DNA of 64,000 nt. Origin: Orientallactaga sibirica (Eukaryota > Chordata > Mammalia > Rodentia > Dipodidae). The stretch lies in assembly GCA_036365145.1 (NCBI GenBank), contig JAEOAD010002232.1:1619001-1683000 (forward strand). The letters are read 5' to 3'. A program made the translations under genes and the position numbers. The notes below the pieces were generated by a model. That model was not told where the DNA came from. It made no database searches and saw nothing but the letters and a program-made list of their open reading frames with translations. Shown here piece after piece: positions 1 through 10,631 of the stretch. How positions within the stretch are numbered: the stretch's first letter is position 1; each line of letters starts with the position of its first letter.

Positions 1-155
1 GGTTTTTGGTTTTTTATTGTTTTTGAGGTAGGGTCTTGCTAGCCCAGGCTTACCTGGAATTCACTATGTTGTCTTAGGGTGGCCTTGAACTAGTGGCAGT
101 CCTACCTCTGCCTCCCAAGTGCTGTGGTTAAAGGCGTGCATCACCACGCCTGGTT
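1..155 (-). mobile_element. B1 SINE, minus strand
   Basis: T-rich tail, then the B1 complement GAGGTAGGGTCTTGCTAGCC through ACCACGCCTGG. It may be cut by the window start. Confidence 0.9.
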
Positions 156-163
156 TTAAATTT

Positions 164-363
164 AATTTAATTTATTTATTTGAGAGAGAGAGAGGAAGAG
201 GCAGAGAGAGAGAATGGGCACACCAGGGCCTTCAGCCACTACAAATGAACTCCAGACGCATTTGCCCCCTCGTGCATCTGGCTTATGTGGGTCCTGGGAA
301 ATCAAACCGGGGTCCTTAAGCTTCATTGGCAAAAGCGTAACTGCTAAGCCATTTCCCTAACCC
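164..363 (-). mobile_element. DIP-type tRNA-derived SINE, minus strand
   Basis: Complement of the DIP SINE: TTTATTTATTTGAGAGAGAG tail, AGGGCCTTCAGCCACTAC body and a tRNA-like head ending GCTAAGCCATTTCCC. About 10% decayed. Confidence 0.9.
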
Positions 364-409
364 TTAAATGTCAATTTCTTGTTGAGATCTATTTAAAATT
401 ATAGCATTT

Positions 410-630
410 GGGCTGGTTAGATGGCTTAGAGGTTAGGGCACTTGCCTGCAAAGCCTAAGGACCCATGTTTGATCTCTCTCCAGATTCCGTGTAAGTCAGA
501 GGCACAAAGGTGATGCAAGCATAAAGTCGCACATGCCCACTAGGTGGCGAAAGCATCTGGAGTTCGATTGCAGTGGCTGAGGCCCTGGTGCACCAATTCT
601 CTCTCTCTCTCTCTTGTTCTCTCTAAAAAA
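410..630 (+). mobile_element. DIP-type SINE, plus strand
   Basis: Head GGGCTGGTTAGATGGCTTAG, (TC)n tail, and flanking repeats AAAATTATAGCATTT before and AAAATTATAGCGTTT after, which form the target duplication. Confidence 0.93.
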
Positions 631-1353
631 AATTATAGCGTTTATATATGATAGAGTCTCAGTATATCTCCTAAATTTCTTATTTTTTCCTATTTCCTAT
701 GTTTTCCTATTACATTTCCTAATATAAATCCTTTAATCTTATAAATGTAAGATTTAGACTTAAATTTACATTCAAAATTAATTTCTAAACAAATGAAGCT
801 TTTCTTTAGAAATAAACATAAAGCATGCGTTCTTCTTTATAACATGTAGTAAATTGATGTATGAGATCTCCTGGTCTTTGGCTTATAGTCATAGGCTATT
901 TCATAAATCATAAGAGTATCAAATATTGTCAGGAAGCTTTATATTGGTAAAAATTTTGGAGGGCTGAAGTGTCTGTTAACGTTTGTGCTTATTTCCAAAT
1001 GAGACGTGTGTTATAATGCTTTTTTTTTTTTTCTGTGATGGAGCAGAATTTCTAGGTGTAAAATCTATCAAGTTGTATTTCAGTGTTTTTCGTGACCCAG
1101 TACTTAATGACACTGAATCCGATTTTGCCCTCTGCCATCAGCCATCAGCAAAACATTTATCTCACATCTTTGATTGGCAGGTTTGGCTAGTTCATGTTGG
1201 ATTATTTTCATCTAAGCTTTTACTTCATTTATAATGATGTGAGAGAGGATTAATTAAGAAAACTTGTAGCTAAAATGAGAGTGGATATGCTTGGACTATC
1301 TCATAATAATATATGTACATACACACCTATCCCGCCACACACACATTGAAATC
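631..1353. other. Unique AT-rich intron
   Basis: No recognisable exon or repeat family. The open frame around 983-1234 has no similarity that I recognise and no splice context. Confidence 0.6.
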
Positions 1354-1600
1354 TTTTTTTTAATATTTTTTTGGGGGAGATAAGGTCTTACATAGCTCTT
1401 CTATCCTCGAATTTACTTTGTAGTGGATGTCTGATCCCTCTGCCTCTGCCTCTGCCTCTGCCTCTGCCTCTGTCTCAGCCTCTCCCTCTTGAGTTCTGGG
1501 ATTCCAAGTATAAACCACCAAGTCTGGTTTATCTGGTGCTGGAGATTTAACCCAGGACCTTGAGCAAGCACTCTACCAACTGGGCTATATCCTCAGCCCC
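1354..1600 (-). mobile_element. Old B4-like (ID plus B1) SINE with hexamer expansion
   Basis: A B1-like complement is followed by an ID-like complement (GGTGCTGGAGATTTAACCC ... CTATATCCTCAGCCCC), the order expected for an inverted B4 composite. A (CTCTGC)n run at about 1437-1472 has expanded inside it. Confidence 0.65.
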
Positions 1601-1626
1601 ATGAATTTTGAATAAAATATTGTAAC

Positions 1627-1772
1627 TTTTTTTTTCGAGGTAGGGTCTCACTCTAGCCCAGGCTGACATGGAATTCATTCTGTAGTCCCATACTGGCTTT
1701 GAACTCACAGTGATTCTTCCATTACTGCCTCCTTAGTGCTGGGATTAAAGGTGTGCACCACCACACCTGGCC
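1627..1772 (-). mobile_element. B1 SINE, minus strand
   Basis: TTTTTCGAGGTAGGGTCTCA through CACCACACCTGGCC; near full length and moderately diverged. Confidence 0.9.
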
Positions 1773-1998
1773 TTAAAGGATTGTTTATTTATTTGCAAGG
1801 AGAGAGAATATGAATGAATGAATCAGAATGAATATGAATGAGAATAGGCGCATCAGGGCTTCCTGCCACTGGAAGTGAAGAATTCCAGATGCAGTGCTAT
1901 TTTGTGCATCTAGCTTTACTTGGTTACTGGGGAATCAAAACCCAGGTCATTAGGTTTTGCGATCAAGTGCCTTTAAACACTGAGCCATCTCTCCAGCC
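1773..1998 (-). mobile_element. DIP-type SINE, minus strand, with GAAT expansion
   Basis: The tail carries GAATGAATGAATC repeats in place of the usual GA tract. The head ends AGCCATCTCTCCAGCCC. Confidence 0.9.
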
Positions 1999-2010
1999 CT
2001 CCCCTATGAT

Positions 2011-2176
2011 TTTTTTTTTTTTTTTTTTTTTTGGTTTTTCGAGGTAGGGTCTCACTCTAGCCCGGGCTGACCTGGAATTCACTATGTAGTCTCAGGGTGG
2101 CCTCGAACTCATGGCGATCCTCCCACCTCTGCCTCCCGAGTGCTGGGATTAAAGGCATGCCCCACCACGCCCGGCT
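2011..2176 (-). mobile_element. B1 SINE, minus strand, with perfect target duplication
   Basis: A young full-length B1 complement. CTCCCCTATGATTTT flanks it on both sides (1999 and 2177), so it landed at the edge of the preceding DIP copy. Confidence 0.95.
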
Positions 2177-2191
2177 CTCCCCTATGATTTT

Positions 2192-2581
2192 AAAAAATAT
2201 TTTATTTAATGGAAATTTCTCAATAGAAAAATGGAGAGGACCAGTTTGAAGAATTTTTTTCCTTTATCTTTTCATTAAAAAATTTTACATTAAAAGTAAT
2301 AAAAATAGTTAATTACCATCTCATCTACAGATTGCTGTGTTTAGTGTTAGTCCTTGAGCATTGCATTATACTCTGGATTCATGGGCACATCTGCTGCCCC
2401 AGGTGATGGCAGTATTTTTGCTTAAAACATTATGAAGCAAAGGTTCAAGTCAACTATGTTTCAAAAGCAGATAGGAGAAAACAAAAAGCAAAAAGGATAA
2501 CTGTTTTTATGAGGCCATCACAAGCCTAACAGCACTAAATTCTATGAAAACTAACAACGGATACCTCTCAGTGGTGTGGCA
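2192..2581. other. Unique intron sequence
   Basis: AT-rich with no gene or repeat recognised. Confidence 0.55.
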
Positions 2582-2648
2582 GCAAATGTGTGTGTGTGTC
2601 CACACACATATACGCACACACATACTTATACACACACACACACACACA
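2582..2648. repeat. Imperfect TG/CA microsatellite
   Basis: A TGTG run passes into CACACA runs with interruptions, giving a short palindromic-looking alternating purine-pyrimidine tract. Confidence 0.9.
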
Positions 2649-2657
2649 AATTCTTAG

Positions 2658-2890
2658 ATTTTTTTTTTGGAGGGGGGAGAGAGACAGAGAGGAAGACAGA
2701 TAGGGAATGGGTGGGCCAGCAGCCTCTCAGCTGCTGCGAACTCAAAATGCGTGCACCCCCTTGTGGGTAAGTGTGGCATTGCACCCTTGCGTCATTTTGC
2801 ATCGGGCTAAATGTGGGACCTGGAGATTGGAACTGGCGTTCTTAGGCTTAGCAGGCAGGCGCCTTAACCACTAAGCCATCTCTCCCGCCC
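2658..2890 (-). mobile_element. DIP-type SINE, long variant, minus strand
   Basis: Long-variant diagnostics are CCCCCTTGTGGGTAAGTG and TTGCGTCATTTTGCATC. TTAGATTTTTTTT and TTAAGATTTTTTTT flank it as a degraded target duplication. Confidence 0.9.
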
Positions 2891-3095
2891 TTAAGATTTT
2901 TTTTTTAAATTGGCAAAGTCCACTAGAAATATATGAAATGGGTAATGTGTCAAAGCAAAGTGCAGGATTGGTTAGCATTTGAAAGACAATATGATTTGCT
3001 ACATTGAGACCAATGAAGTAAAAAGCCATCTTCATAAATGTAAAAAAAAAGTATTTGGCCAAATTCCACATGTATTCATAAAAAGAAAACAAAAC

Positions 3096-3250
3096 ATGCC
3101 AGGTGTGCTGTTGCAGGCCTTTAATCTCAGTACTTGGGAGGCAGAGGTAGGAGGATTGTTGAGAGTTTGAGGCCACCCTGAGACTACATAGTGAATTCCA
3201 GGTCAGCCTGAGCTAGAGCAAGACCCTACCTTGAGAAAAAACCAAAACAA
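3096..3250 (+). mobile_element. B1 SINE, plus strand
   Basis: GCCAGGTGTGCTGTTGCAGG head through GCAAGACCCTACCTTGAG, then an A-rich tail. Confidence 0.9.
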
Positions 3251-3401
3251 CAAAACAGCCCCTCCCCCAAAAAAGCAACAACTAAAGAAAACAAAACAAC
3301 AAATCTCCCAGACTAGGAGTAGAACAGACATGTTCACCTGGGTAAAGAGGATCCCCGAAACACTGCAGTTAAGATTAACTTAATGGTTAAAAACCCAGTG
3401 T

Positions 3402-3613
3402 GGGGCTGGAGAAATGGCTTAGCAGTTAAGGTGCTGCCTGCTAAGCCTAAGATAGCCCTTTTGATTCTCCAGGTCACACATTTAGTCAGATGCAGTGATG
3501 CAAGGGTGCAATGCTGCACTTGCCCACAAGGGGTGCACGCATCTGTAGTTCGTTCATACATAGCGGCTGAGAGGCTGCTGGCGTGCCCATTCTCTGTCTG
3601 TGTCTCTCTCACA
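3402..3613 (+). mobile_element. DIP-type SINE, long variant, plus strand
   Basis: GGGGCTGGAGAAATGGCTTA head, long-variant middle (GATGCAAGGGTGCAATGC) and tail TCTGTCTGTGTCTCTCTCAC. Confidence 0.9.
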
Positions 3614-3770
3614 AGTATGTTTTATCATTTCTACACACCATAGTAGTGATGCCCTAACCACTAAACTAAAGGAATAAAAGACATCAAAATTAAAAAGATG
3701 TAAAGCTTACTTGATTATTGACAATATGGTTCTTTATGTAGAAAATCCTAAGGAGTGTATAAAAGCTCCT

Positions 3771-3941
3771 TTTTGTTTTTTGGCAGGAGAGCAGGATGGA
3801 TGTTGAGGCAGGGGTCTCTATAGCCCAGGCTGTCCTCAAACTCACTGTATAGCCCAGACTGCTCTCCCAATCCATCGTGATGATTCTCCTGTTTTAGCCT
3901 CCTTATTGCTGGGATTTCAGGTGTGAGCCACTGCACCTGAC
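3771..3941 (-). mobile_element. Old B1-like SINE, minus strand
   Basis: B1-like complement with about 25% divergence (GTCTCTATAGCCCAGGCTG ... GTGAGCCACTGCACCTGAC). Confidence 0.75.
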
Positions 3942-4002
3942 TTTATAAATGCTACTCGAACCCGAAATGAACCTAACCAGATGGCAGGTTTCAAGGTGAA
4001 TT

Positions 4003-4293
4003 ATAGCTCAAATGTTTGTGCCCCCATCTCATTCATAGGAGTCACTGTGTCATTAAGACACCATAATAAGAGTCCCAAGAATACTCTGCTCAGTGCTTCC
4101 TGCCCCTCAAAATTGCAGCAAGAAGGCAGCTCCTGCAGTCCAGGAAGAAAGCCCTCACCTTGGAGTACATTGGTCAGCACCTTGATCTTAGAATGCTCAG
4201 CCCCTAGAATTGTGAGGGATGCATGCTTGCTGTTTAAGCCACCCACTATATGGCCATTTGTTTGAGGAGCCCAAACTAAGACAAAATCATTAT
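4003..4293 (+). mobile_element. Ancient MLT1-like LTR remnant
   Basis: The block CACCTTGATCTTAGAATGCTC, AGAATTGTGAGGG, GTTTAAGCCACCCACTATAT and CCCAAACTAAGACA follows the 3' part of eutherian MLT1 (ERVL-MaLR) LTRs as I remember them. Confidence 0.6.
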
Positions 4294-4386
4294 ACAAAAA
4301 TCATAGATAAGGTGACAGGTTGCTTTAGATTCAGCTAACCACATTTGTGTCAGGATTCTTAACTTAGTTCTTTTTGAGATAGGGTC

Positions 4387-4637
4387 TTTTTTTTAAAAAA
4401 ATTATTTATTTATTTGAGAGAGGGGGGATAAAAAGAGAATGTACAGGTGTGCCAGGGCCTCTAGCCACTACACACGAAGTCCAGATGCATGTGCCACTTT
4501 GTGCATTGGCTTCACATGGGTTCATTTGCAGTGGCTAGAGGCTCTGGTGCCCTCATTTTCTCTCTCCCCTCTCTCCTCTGCCTCTTTTCCTCTCCTTCCT
4601 CTCTCAAATAAATAAATAAATAAATAAACAAACAAAC
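4387..4637. repeat. Inverted pair of DIP SINE 3' halves (hairpin)
   Basis: The left arm (about 4387-4520) is a minus-strand DIP 3' half beginning with the TTTATTTATTTGAGAGAG tail. It passes without a gap into a plus-strand DIP 3' half (about 4521-4637: GCAGTGGCTAGAGGCTCTGG, TC tract, AAATAAATAAAT). Neither arm has a tRNA head, so roughly 100-bp arms can fold back on each other. Confidence 0.8.
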
Positions 4638-4671
4638 TATAATGAGATTGCTCATCAGAACCATGAAGACT

Positions 4672-4785
4672 AGCTGGGCTTGGTGGCACATACCTCTAGT
4701 CCCAGCACTTGGCCTGAGGCAGAAGTAGGAGGATCTTGTGAGTTCAAAGCCATCCTGGGACTACCTTGGGAAAAAAAAAAAAGGA
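4672..4785 (+). mobile_element. B1 SINE, plus strand, 3' truncated
   Basis: AGCTGGGCTTGGTGGCACAT head. The body stops after GGGACTACCTTGGG and goes straight to an A tail, missing the usual final third. Confidence 0.85.
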
Positions 4786-5154
4786 GTATAGAGTTAAATT
4801 ATATACTGTTACATGCCTACTAAATTAGCTAAAATTAATACTGACAGGCTAGGTATCCTAGCACTTAGGAGGTACTTAGGAGGCAGGGAAGCACAGGAAT
4901 AGCACAAGTTTAAGGCCACATCTGATGTGAGGGCTTGAATGTGTAGATTGGCATGACTCTATGGGAACTCTGCTACCTTTCTGTGAATATAAATGCTTTC
5001 AATATAAGTATGTTTATCTTAATAGTGTATATTAAATGCACCAATACATAAATAAAAATATAAATATAAGTTGCTTGAAGTATAAAATGTATAGTAAAAA
5101 TATGGTTGTGGGAGTGTGAATTGGTGTAAGTACTTTGGGAAAACAATTGAAAAA
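4786..5154. other. Intron with a possible B1 relic
   Basis: A weak B1-like block sits around 4850-4930 (CTTAGGAGGCAGGGAAGC). Otherwise AT-rich with nothing recognised. Confidence 0.45.
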
Positions 5155-5362
5155 ATTTTAATATGTATTTATATGAGGTAGAGAAAGAGAAAGAGGCACA
5201 TAGAAAGAGATAGAATTGGCATGCCAGGGCCTCTAGTTGGTACAAATGAACTCCAGACACTTGCACCACCTTGTGTATCTGGTTTTACTTGGGTATTGAG
5301 GAGCCCAAGTCCTTAGGCTTTGTAGGCAAGTGCCTTAAGTGCTAAGCTATCTCTCTAACTCC
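5155..5362 (-). mobile_element. DIP-type SINE, minus strand
   Basis: GAGAAAGAGGCACATAGAAA tail region; head GCTAAGCTATCTCTCTAAC. Confidence 0.88.
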
Positions 5363-5567
5363 TGAAATTTTTTTTATAAAGTCACATATCTATCCTCTCA
5401 CTTTTCTATACTATTATCAGGTGTTACTCATGTGGAAGAAAATGTATCACTGTAAATTATTTGGATGCAAAGTTTATAGTGTTGTCTATAATAACTCTAA
5501 GCCAGAAACAACCCAAATACCTGTCTACATTATCTCATTGTCTATAGTTGATACATAAATTTTACTT

Positions 5568-5752
5568 TTTAATATTAAAAAATTTATTAAAGAAATAGGC
5601 AGAGTGATAATGGGTATGCCAGGGCCTCTAGCCACTGTAATCAAACTCCAGATGCATGCACCACTGTACATCTGGCTTACATGGGTACTGGGGAATTGAA
5701 ACTGGGTCCTTCACAGCAAGTTCTCTCACCACTAAGCTCTCTCTCCATCCCC
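5568..5752 (-). mobile_element. DIP-type SINE, minus strand
   Basis: CCAGGGCCTCTAGCCACTGT body and head CACTAAGCTCTCTCTCCATC, somewhat shortened near the tRNA-like part. Confidence 0.85.
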
Positions 5753-5862
5753 ATTTTTTTTACTTTGTCTCTACATCTCTTGTAATTGTTCTAATTTCAG
5801 TTTTTCTCTATTTTTCCTGCTCTCCCTCTCTCCTTCTCTTTTATTTTTTGAAAAGCAATTAA

Positions 5863-6012
5863 TCTGGGCATGGTGGTGCAAGCCTTTAATCCCAGCAGTT
5901 GGGAGGCAGAGATAGGAGGGTTGCTGTGAGTTCGGGACCAGCCTGGAATGACAGAGCGAATTTCAAGTCAGTCTGGGCTACAGTGAGACCCTATCTTGAA
6001 ATAACCAAAAAA
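5863..6012 (+). mobile_element. B1 SINE, plus strand
   Basis: TCTGGGCATGGTGGTGCAAG to CTTGAAATAACCAAAAAAAG. GAAAAGCAATTAA before and GAAAAGTAATTAA after form the target duplication. Confidence 0.92.
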
Positions 6013-6090
6013 AGAAAAGTAATTAAAATGCAAATTTAGCTGTGATTTTTTTTTTTAATTCACAATTTTTTTCTAGAACTTTATTTTTGC

Positions 6091-6310
6091 TTTATTTTAT
6101 TTATTTGAGAGAGGGAGAGGGAGAAGGAGAGAGAGAGAGAGGGAGGGAGGGAGAGAGAGAATGGGCTCACCAGAGCACCTAGCCTCAGCTAATGAACTCC
6201 AGATGCATGCACTACCTTGTACATCTGGCTTACATGGATCCTGAGGAATTGAACCTGGGTTCTTTGGCTTTGCAGGCAAGTGCCTTAACCACTAAGCCAT
6301 CTCTCTAGCC
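6091..6310 (-). mobile_element. DIP-type SINE (short), minus strand; first of a serial pair
   Basis: Tail of TTTATTTGAGAGAGGGAGAG, head CACTAAGCCATCTCTCTAGC. It is bounded by CTAGAACTTTATTTT (6073) and CTAGAACTAACTTTATTT (6311). Confidence 0.92.
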
Positions 6311-6323
6311 CCTAGAACTAACT

Positions 6324-6362
<39 letters not shown>

Positions 6363-6600
6363 GGAGAAAGACACAGAGAGAGGCAGAGAGTGAGGGAGAG
6401 TCAGAGAGAGAGAATGGGCACGCCAGCAGCCTCTTAGCCACTGTGAAGGAACTCCAGATATGTGCGCCCCCTTGTGGGCAAGTGTGGCATTGCGCCCTTG
6501 CGTCACTTTGTATCTGGCTAAACATGGGACCTGGAGATTGGAACTGGCATTCTTAGGCTTAGCAGGCAGGTGCCTTAACCGCCAAGCCATTTCTCCAGCC
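6311..6600 (-). mobile_element. DIP-type SINE (long variant), minus strand; second insertion at the same site
   Basis: Begins in a (TTTA)n run (about 6322-6361) and ends CAAGCCATTTCTCCAGCC. A third copy of the target sequence, CTAGAACTTTATTTT, follows at 6601. The short and long DIP variants thus share one reused target. Confidence 0.92.
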
Positions 6601-6651
6601 CTAGAACTTTATTTTAAGATTTTTTTTTTCTCATTACATAGGACAGATCTT

Positions 6652-6720
6652 CAATAAAGCTCCCTGCCTCTCTGCATGCTAGGTGGCACACACTCAACAA
6701 CTAAGCTATATCCCCAGTCT
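6652..6720 (-). mobile_element. ID-like SINE relic, minus strand
   Basis: TGCATGCTAGGTGGCACACA ... CTAAGCTATATCCCCAG resembles the complement of an ID (tRNA-Ala-like) head. Confidence 0.6.
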
Positions 6721-6730
6721 TCAATAAGTG

Positions 6731-6862
6731 TTTTTTTTTTTTTTTTTTGGGGCATGGTCTCACTCTAGCGCAGGCTGGCCTCCAACTCTCAAACTCATGG
6801 TGATCCTCCTACCTCAGTCTCCCTAGTGCTGAGACTAAAGGTGTGCACTACCAAGCCCTGCA
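6731..6862 (-). mobile_element. B1 SINE, minus strand
   Basis: Poly-T then GGCATGGTCTCACTCTAGCG through CACTACCAAGCCCTGC. Confidence 0.88.
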
Positions 6863-7611
6863 CAAGAAGGTTTTGATTTGAAAAGTTTGGTATTTACCTT
6901 ATGAACCTAGCACACATAGTTATGTTTGGTGGCATTACTGCATGGGTCTGCTTGTTTTGTCAGGTTATTTTAATTCTTGTTCATATAATCTCTTTCTGTT
7001 TCTGATTGTTTTTAGTCTTCATGTAAAGTTGTAGAAATAATCTGGTGATTATGATAAAGTTACCTTCCTTCAGCAAAGATTGTGTCTGGTCTCCTGAGAG
7101 TGCCTTGGGTCCTTCTTCATGCAGGATCTGGCTGTCCAGACCACTTAGTGCTGGGTTGGAGTCTAGGAGGGAGTTGACATAGGGAAGTGGGTATACTTTT
7201 AAGGCTCCCACCCTTCATGTGGGGTGATTTTCCAGTGCTTAGACTCCAGCTTTGTTCTCTAGATCCTCAGACTTACTGAAGACTTCCTCAGATCCACAGT
7301 CCCTTCTTCTGGATCAATGAACATGGACAGGGCCAGAACAATTCCAGGTATCATCCCCCCACCCCCAGTGCTTCTGAGTTTTTCAAGTGCCCTGAAGTTT
7401 GGTCTTAGCATCTTTCAGTCTTTTTCATGCGTTTAGGAAGTGTCCTTCTCTACCTTACCTTCAAGGATTTTGAGGGACTTCTTTAGAAAGTTCTTCTGAA
7501 TTTCCTGTCCATTTCTGCTGGACATGGAAGTATTCTGTCTAAATATTATATGGTTCTATAAGTTTGTTCCATTTGTAAGCTGTGTTTTAGTACTTTCTAA
7601 TATCAACTGAA
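6863..7611. other. Unique intron sequence
   Basis: Mixed-composition sequence with no recognised exon, RNA gene or repeat family. Confidence 0.5.
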
Positions 7612-7755
7612 TTTTTTTTCAAGGTAGGGGTTCACACTAGCCCAGGCTGGCCTGGAATTCACTGTGTAGTCTCAGGCTGGCCTCAAATTCATGGCACTCC
7701 TCCTACCTCTGCCTTCCGAGTGCTGAGACTAAAGGTGTGCACCAGCACAGCCGGC
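7612..7755 (-). mobile_element. B1 SINE, minus strand
   Basis: TTTTTTTCAAGGTAGGGGTT through CACCAGCACAGCCGGC. Confidence 0.9.
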
Positions 7756-7763
7756 TTAATGTT

Positions 7764-8344
7764 TTTATTGATTAGTTATTTGCAAAGAGAGAGAAAATGA
7801 GAATGGGCATGTGTGGTAGTTTGAATATTTGTCTCCCAATATATTCAGTGTTTTATTTGTTATAGTATCCATCTGCAATCACCTTGCTAGAGGCAATGGC
7901 ACTGGGGGCCGGTATTAAGGTGTGGTGATGGTTTGAGATTCCATTGTAAAGATATGCAAAGCGTGCCCAGTAGGAGTTCCTGAAGCTTGCTGTGGCTTTT
8001 GGCTGTAGTTTTGCTCTGTGTGCTGTGTGGCTGGGGGCTTTGCTCTCTTGCCTGGTCCTGTGAGAGCAGGCCACTTCTTCTGCCATTATGGAACTTCCCC
8101 TGGATCTGTAAGCTTCAATAAATAATATCCCTTCCTCCATAACTGTGCCTCGTCTGGAAGTTCATCTCAGCGAACCTGAAGCTGTCTGCTACAGCATGCC
8201 AGAGACTTCTGCCACTAAAAAACAAACTCTACATGTATGCGCTACTTTGTGTATCTGGCTTTATGTGGGTACTAGGGAGTTTACCCTGGGCCATCAGGTT
8301 TTGCAGGCAAATGCCTTTAACTGCTGAGCCATCTCTTCAGTCCT
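7764..8344 (-). mobile_element. DIP-type SINE, minus strand, split by an LTR
   Basis: The tail portion (7764-7811, ending GAATGGGCATG) and head portion (8194-8344, resuming GCATGCCAGAGACTTC and ending TGAGCCATCTCTTCAGTCC) form one SINE interrupted by the LTR at 7812-8193. Confidence 0.9.
7812..8193 (+). mobile_element. Solo LTR, MaLR/ERVL-type (family J1)
   Basis: A 382-bp LTR beginning TGTGGTAGTTTGAATATTTG and ending CTGTCTGCTACA. It has AATAAATAATATCCC (polyadenylation signal) near its 3' end and an exact 5-bp target duplication GCATG (7807-7811 and 8194-8198). Five-bp duplications and the TGTGGTAGTTTGAAT start fit the ERVL-MaLR (ORR1-like) group. The same family recurs at 11972 and in the minus-strand provirus at 29696-33929. 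Both ends are intact and there is no internal sequence, so it is a solo LTR from recombination. Confidence 0.9.
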
Positions 8345-9332
8345 AACTTTTTCTTTAATGGCTTTTTCAGAGTTTTTTTTTTTTTTTCCTGTTTATTTCC
8401 TTTTTTTTCCCCAGATGGGCAGAACTTGCATTTGGGTTATTTTGAAGGTGAGTATTAGAAACACCAGTTATTTTCAATACCATATATTTTAAAAATGGAT
8501 TAAATGAGGGCACAGGCTGCTCTGCCTTAGCTGTGCTTCATTGGGTAATTTCTGCTGTTACTAGTTCTGTTACACTGGCCCCAAGAGTCTAGTGAATTTT
8601 TATGCAGAACACTAAATTATGAAATAGCATTTGGAAGTTGGAGTTTCAATTTTTTTTGTGCACAAATGGATTTATTTTGGTAACTCAAAATAATAGTTTT
8701 TCTCTGTAACTATCATAGGGGAGACTTTTCAACAAAAACAGGTCCTGTTTTAGGTGCTAGGACTACAATACTAATATGACAGAAGTTTTAGTTGTGAGAT
8801 ATAATTGGTAATAAAAATGAATATATGATATGTTAGGATATAATAGAGTCAGTGAAAAAAAATACTGTGGTAGTTGCTTCTTGTAAAGTGGGTATTTAAA
8901 TGGAAAGCCCAATGAAGTTAGAGAGAGCCCTGTTGCTTTCTGTCTGATGGAAGAGCACTCTAGCATAACAAAGATGCCAGGTCCTGAGCTAAGTGTGTGT
9001 ATGTACGCAAGGACACAGAGTGGCCTGTCAAGCTGGAGGAGAATGAACAAGGCTAGAGGTGGAGCTAAGTTAGGTGCTCAGGAGCCATGGACTCTAGGTG
9101 AGCTAGGTGCTTTGCATTTTGTTTTCAATAAGGCAGGCAGCTAATAGATGGTGCATATTTGTAACCCTAGCACAGAAGCATAGGTAGGCCCCAAGGCTGA
9201 GAGGCAAGATCATGAGTTTGCAGTCAGCCAGTACTCCATACTGAGATGCTGTCTCATAGGACTGTGTACCTTTAAGTTTCTCTTGCCCTTTACCACTAAG
9301 TACTATAAACAGTGACACAAATTGGAAATAGG
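8345..9332. other. Unique intron with a weak B1 relic
   Basis: Mostly AT-rich. About 9140-9262 loosely resembles an old plus-strand B1 (GGCTGAGAGGCAAGATCATG). No exon recognised. Confidence 0.5.
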
Positions 9333-9431
9333 TCTTTTTTTTTTTTTTTTTTTTTCAGTGCTGGGGATGGAATCTAAAGCCTTGTTGGTGCTGGGCATGT
9401 GCTCTACCACTGAGCTATATCCTCAGGCCTT
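9333..9431 (-). mobile_element. ID-like SINE, minus strand
   Basis: Poly-T then AGTGCTGGGGATGGAATC ... CTACCACTGAGCTATATCC, the complement of an ID head. Confidence 0.8.
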
Positions 9432-9611
9432 GAAATTGGGTTTTATGATATCTTTGAAAAATACTAAGAAGATTCTTTCATGGCCATTCCAAGTTCTTAG
9501 AACTTTGCTATCATTTAAAGAAAGGCTTCATTGGATACTTAATTTCTTTCTTTCTTCTTTCCAGCTAGTTTATTGGAGCCCATTTTCATTTATATATATA
9601 TTTGAGCTCTG

Positions 9612-9781
9612 TTTTTTTTGGGGGGGGGTTGTTTTGTTTTGTTTTTGAGGTAGGATCTCACTCTAGCCAAGGCTGACCTGGAATTCACTATGTAGTCTCA
9701 TGGTGACCTTGAACTCATGGTGGCCCTCTACCCCTGCCTTCTGAGTGCTAGGATTCAAAGCATGTGCCACCACAACCAGCT
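9612..9781 (-). mobile_element. B1 SINE, minus strand
   Basis: T/G tract then GAGGTAGGATCTCACTCTAG through GCCACCACAACCAGCT. Confidence 0.9.
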
Positions 9782-9892
9782 CTGAGCTTTATATTTTTAT
9801 TGCCCATACCTCCCCACCTAATCTGGTAAATATGTATAACTGAGTAATATTTTCATGCTGGCTAGTAGGCAGATTTCTGTTTTTATTTAAGT

Positions 9893-10092
9893 TTATTATA
9901 TTTAAATTTATTTTATTAGAGACAGAGGGAGAGAGAGAGAGAATGGGCGCGGCAGGGCCTCTAGCCACTTAAAAACAAACTCCAGACGCATGCGCCATGT
10001 GCATCTGGCTTATGTGGGACCTGGAGAATCAAACCTGGGTCCTTAGGTTTTGCTGGCAAGTGCCTTAACTGCTAAGGCATCTCTTCAGCTCA
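9893..10092 (-). mobile_element. DIP-type SINE, minus strand
   Basis: GAGAGAATGGGCGCGGCAGG body and head TAAGGCATCTCTTCAGC. Confidence 0.9.
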
Positions 10093-10482
10093 GATTTCTG
10101 GTTCTTATGGGAATTAGCACATAAATCTGATTCTTACAGTGTTAATTGTAGGCAAAGTAATGTTCTCTGTGCACTCCAGAGAGTCCATGCTATGTACTTC
10201 ATGGAACTTGTGAAGAACATTCCTTATCTGCCAAAAGCTGTGGTACAGATCTAATTAAGGTTAAAGACAGTGGGCCCAGCCTAACCCATTAGACCTTTAA
10301 AAGTAAACAGGAAAGTAGAAGATTGGGTCAGGGATGTTATTCAAAGTTGTTCCTGGTATTCAAGGTAGAGAAAGAGATCCATGAACCAAAAAGTAGCAGC
10401 CCGTGTAGCTGAGAAGTGCCTTCAGTTTACAACCAGTAAGAAGATGGGGACTTGGTTCCTACAACTATGTGGAATGGAATCT
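10093..10482. other. Unique intron sequence
   Basis: No recognisable gene, RNA or repeat. Confidence 0.5.
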
Positions 10483-10631
10483 TTTTTGTTTTTCGAGGTA
10501 GGGTTTCACTGTAGCCCAGGCTGACCTGGAATTCACTATGTTGTCTCATGGTAGCTTCGCACTCACAACGATCTTCCTACCTCTGCTTCCCAAGTGCTGG
10601 GATTAAAGGCATGCACCACCATACCTGGCTC
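10483..10631 (-). mobile_element. B1 SINE, minus strand
   Basis: TTTTTTGTTTTTCGAGGTAG to CACCATACCTGGCT. TGGAATGGAATCTT before and TGGATAGAATCTT after are a degraded target duplication. Confidence 0.92.

Noticed and set aside
4001..4297. Open frames on both strands
   Set aside because: The stretch matches the layout of an old MLT1-like LTR, and both-strand openness is typical of chance.
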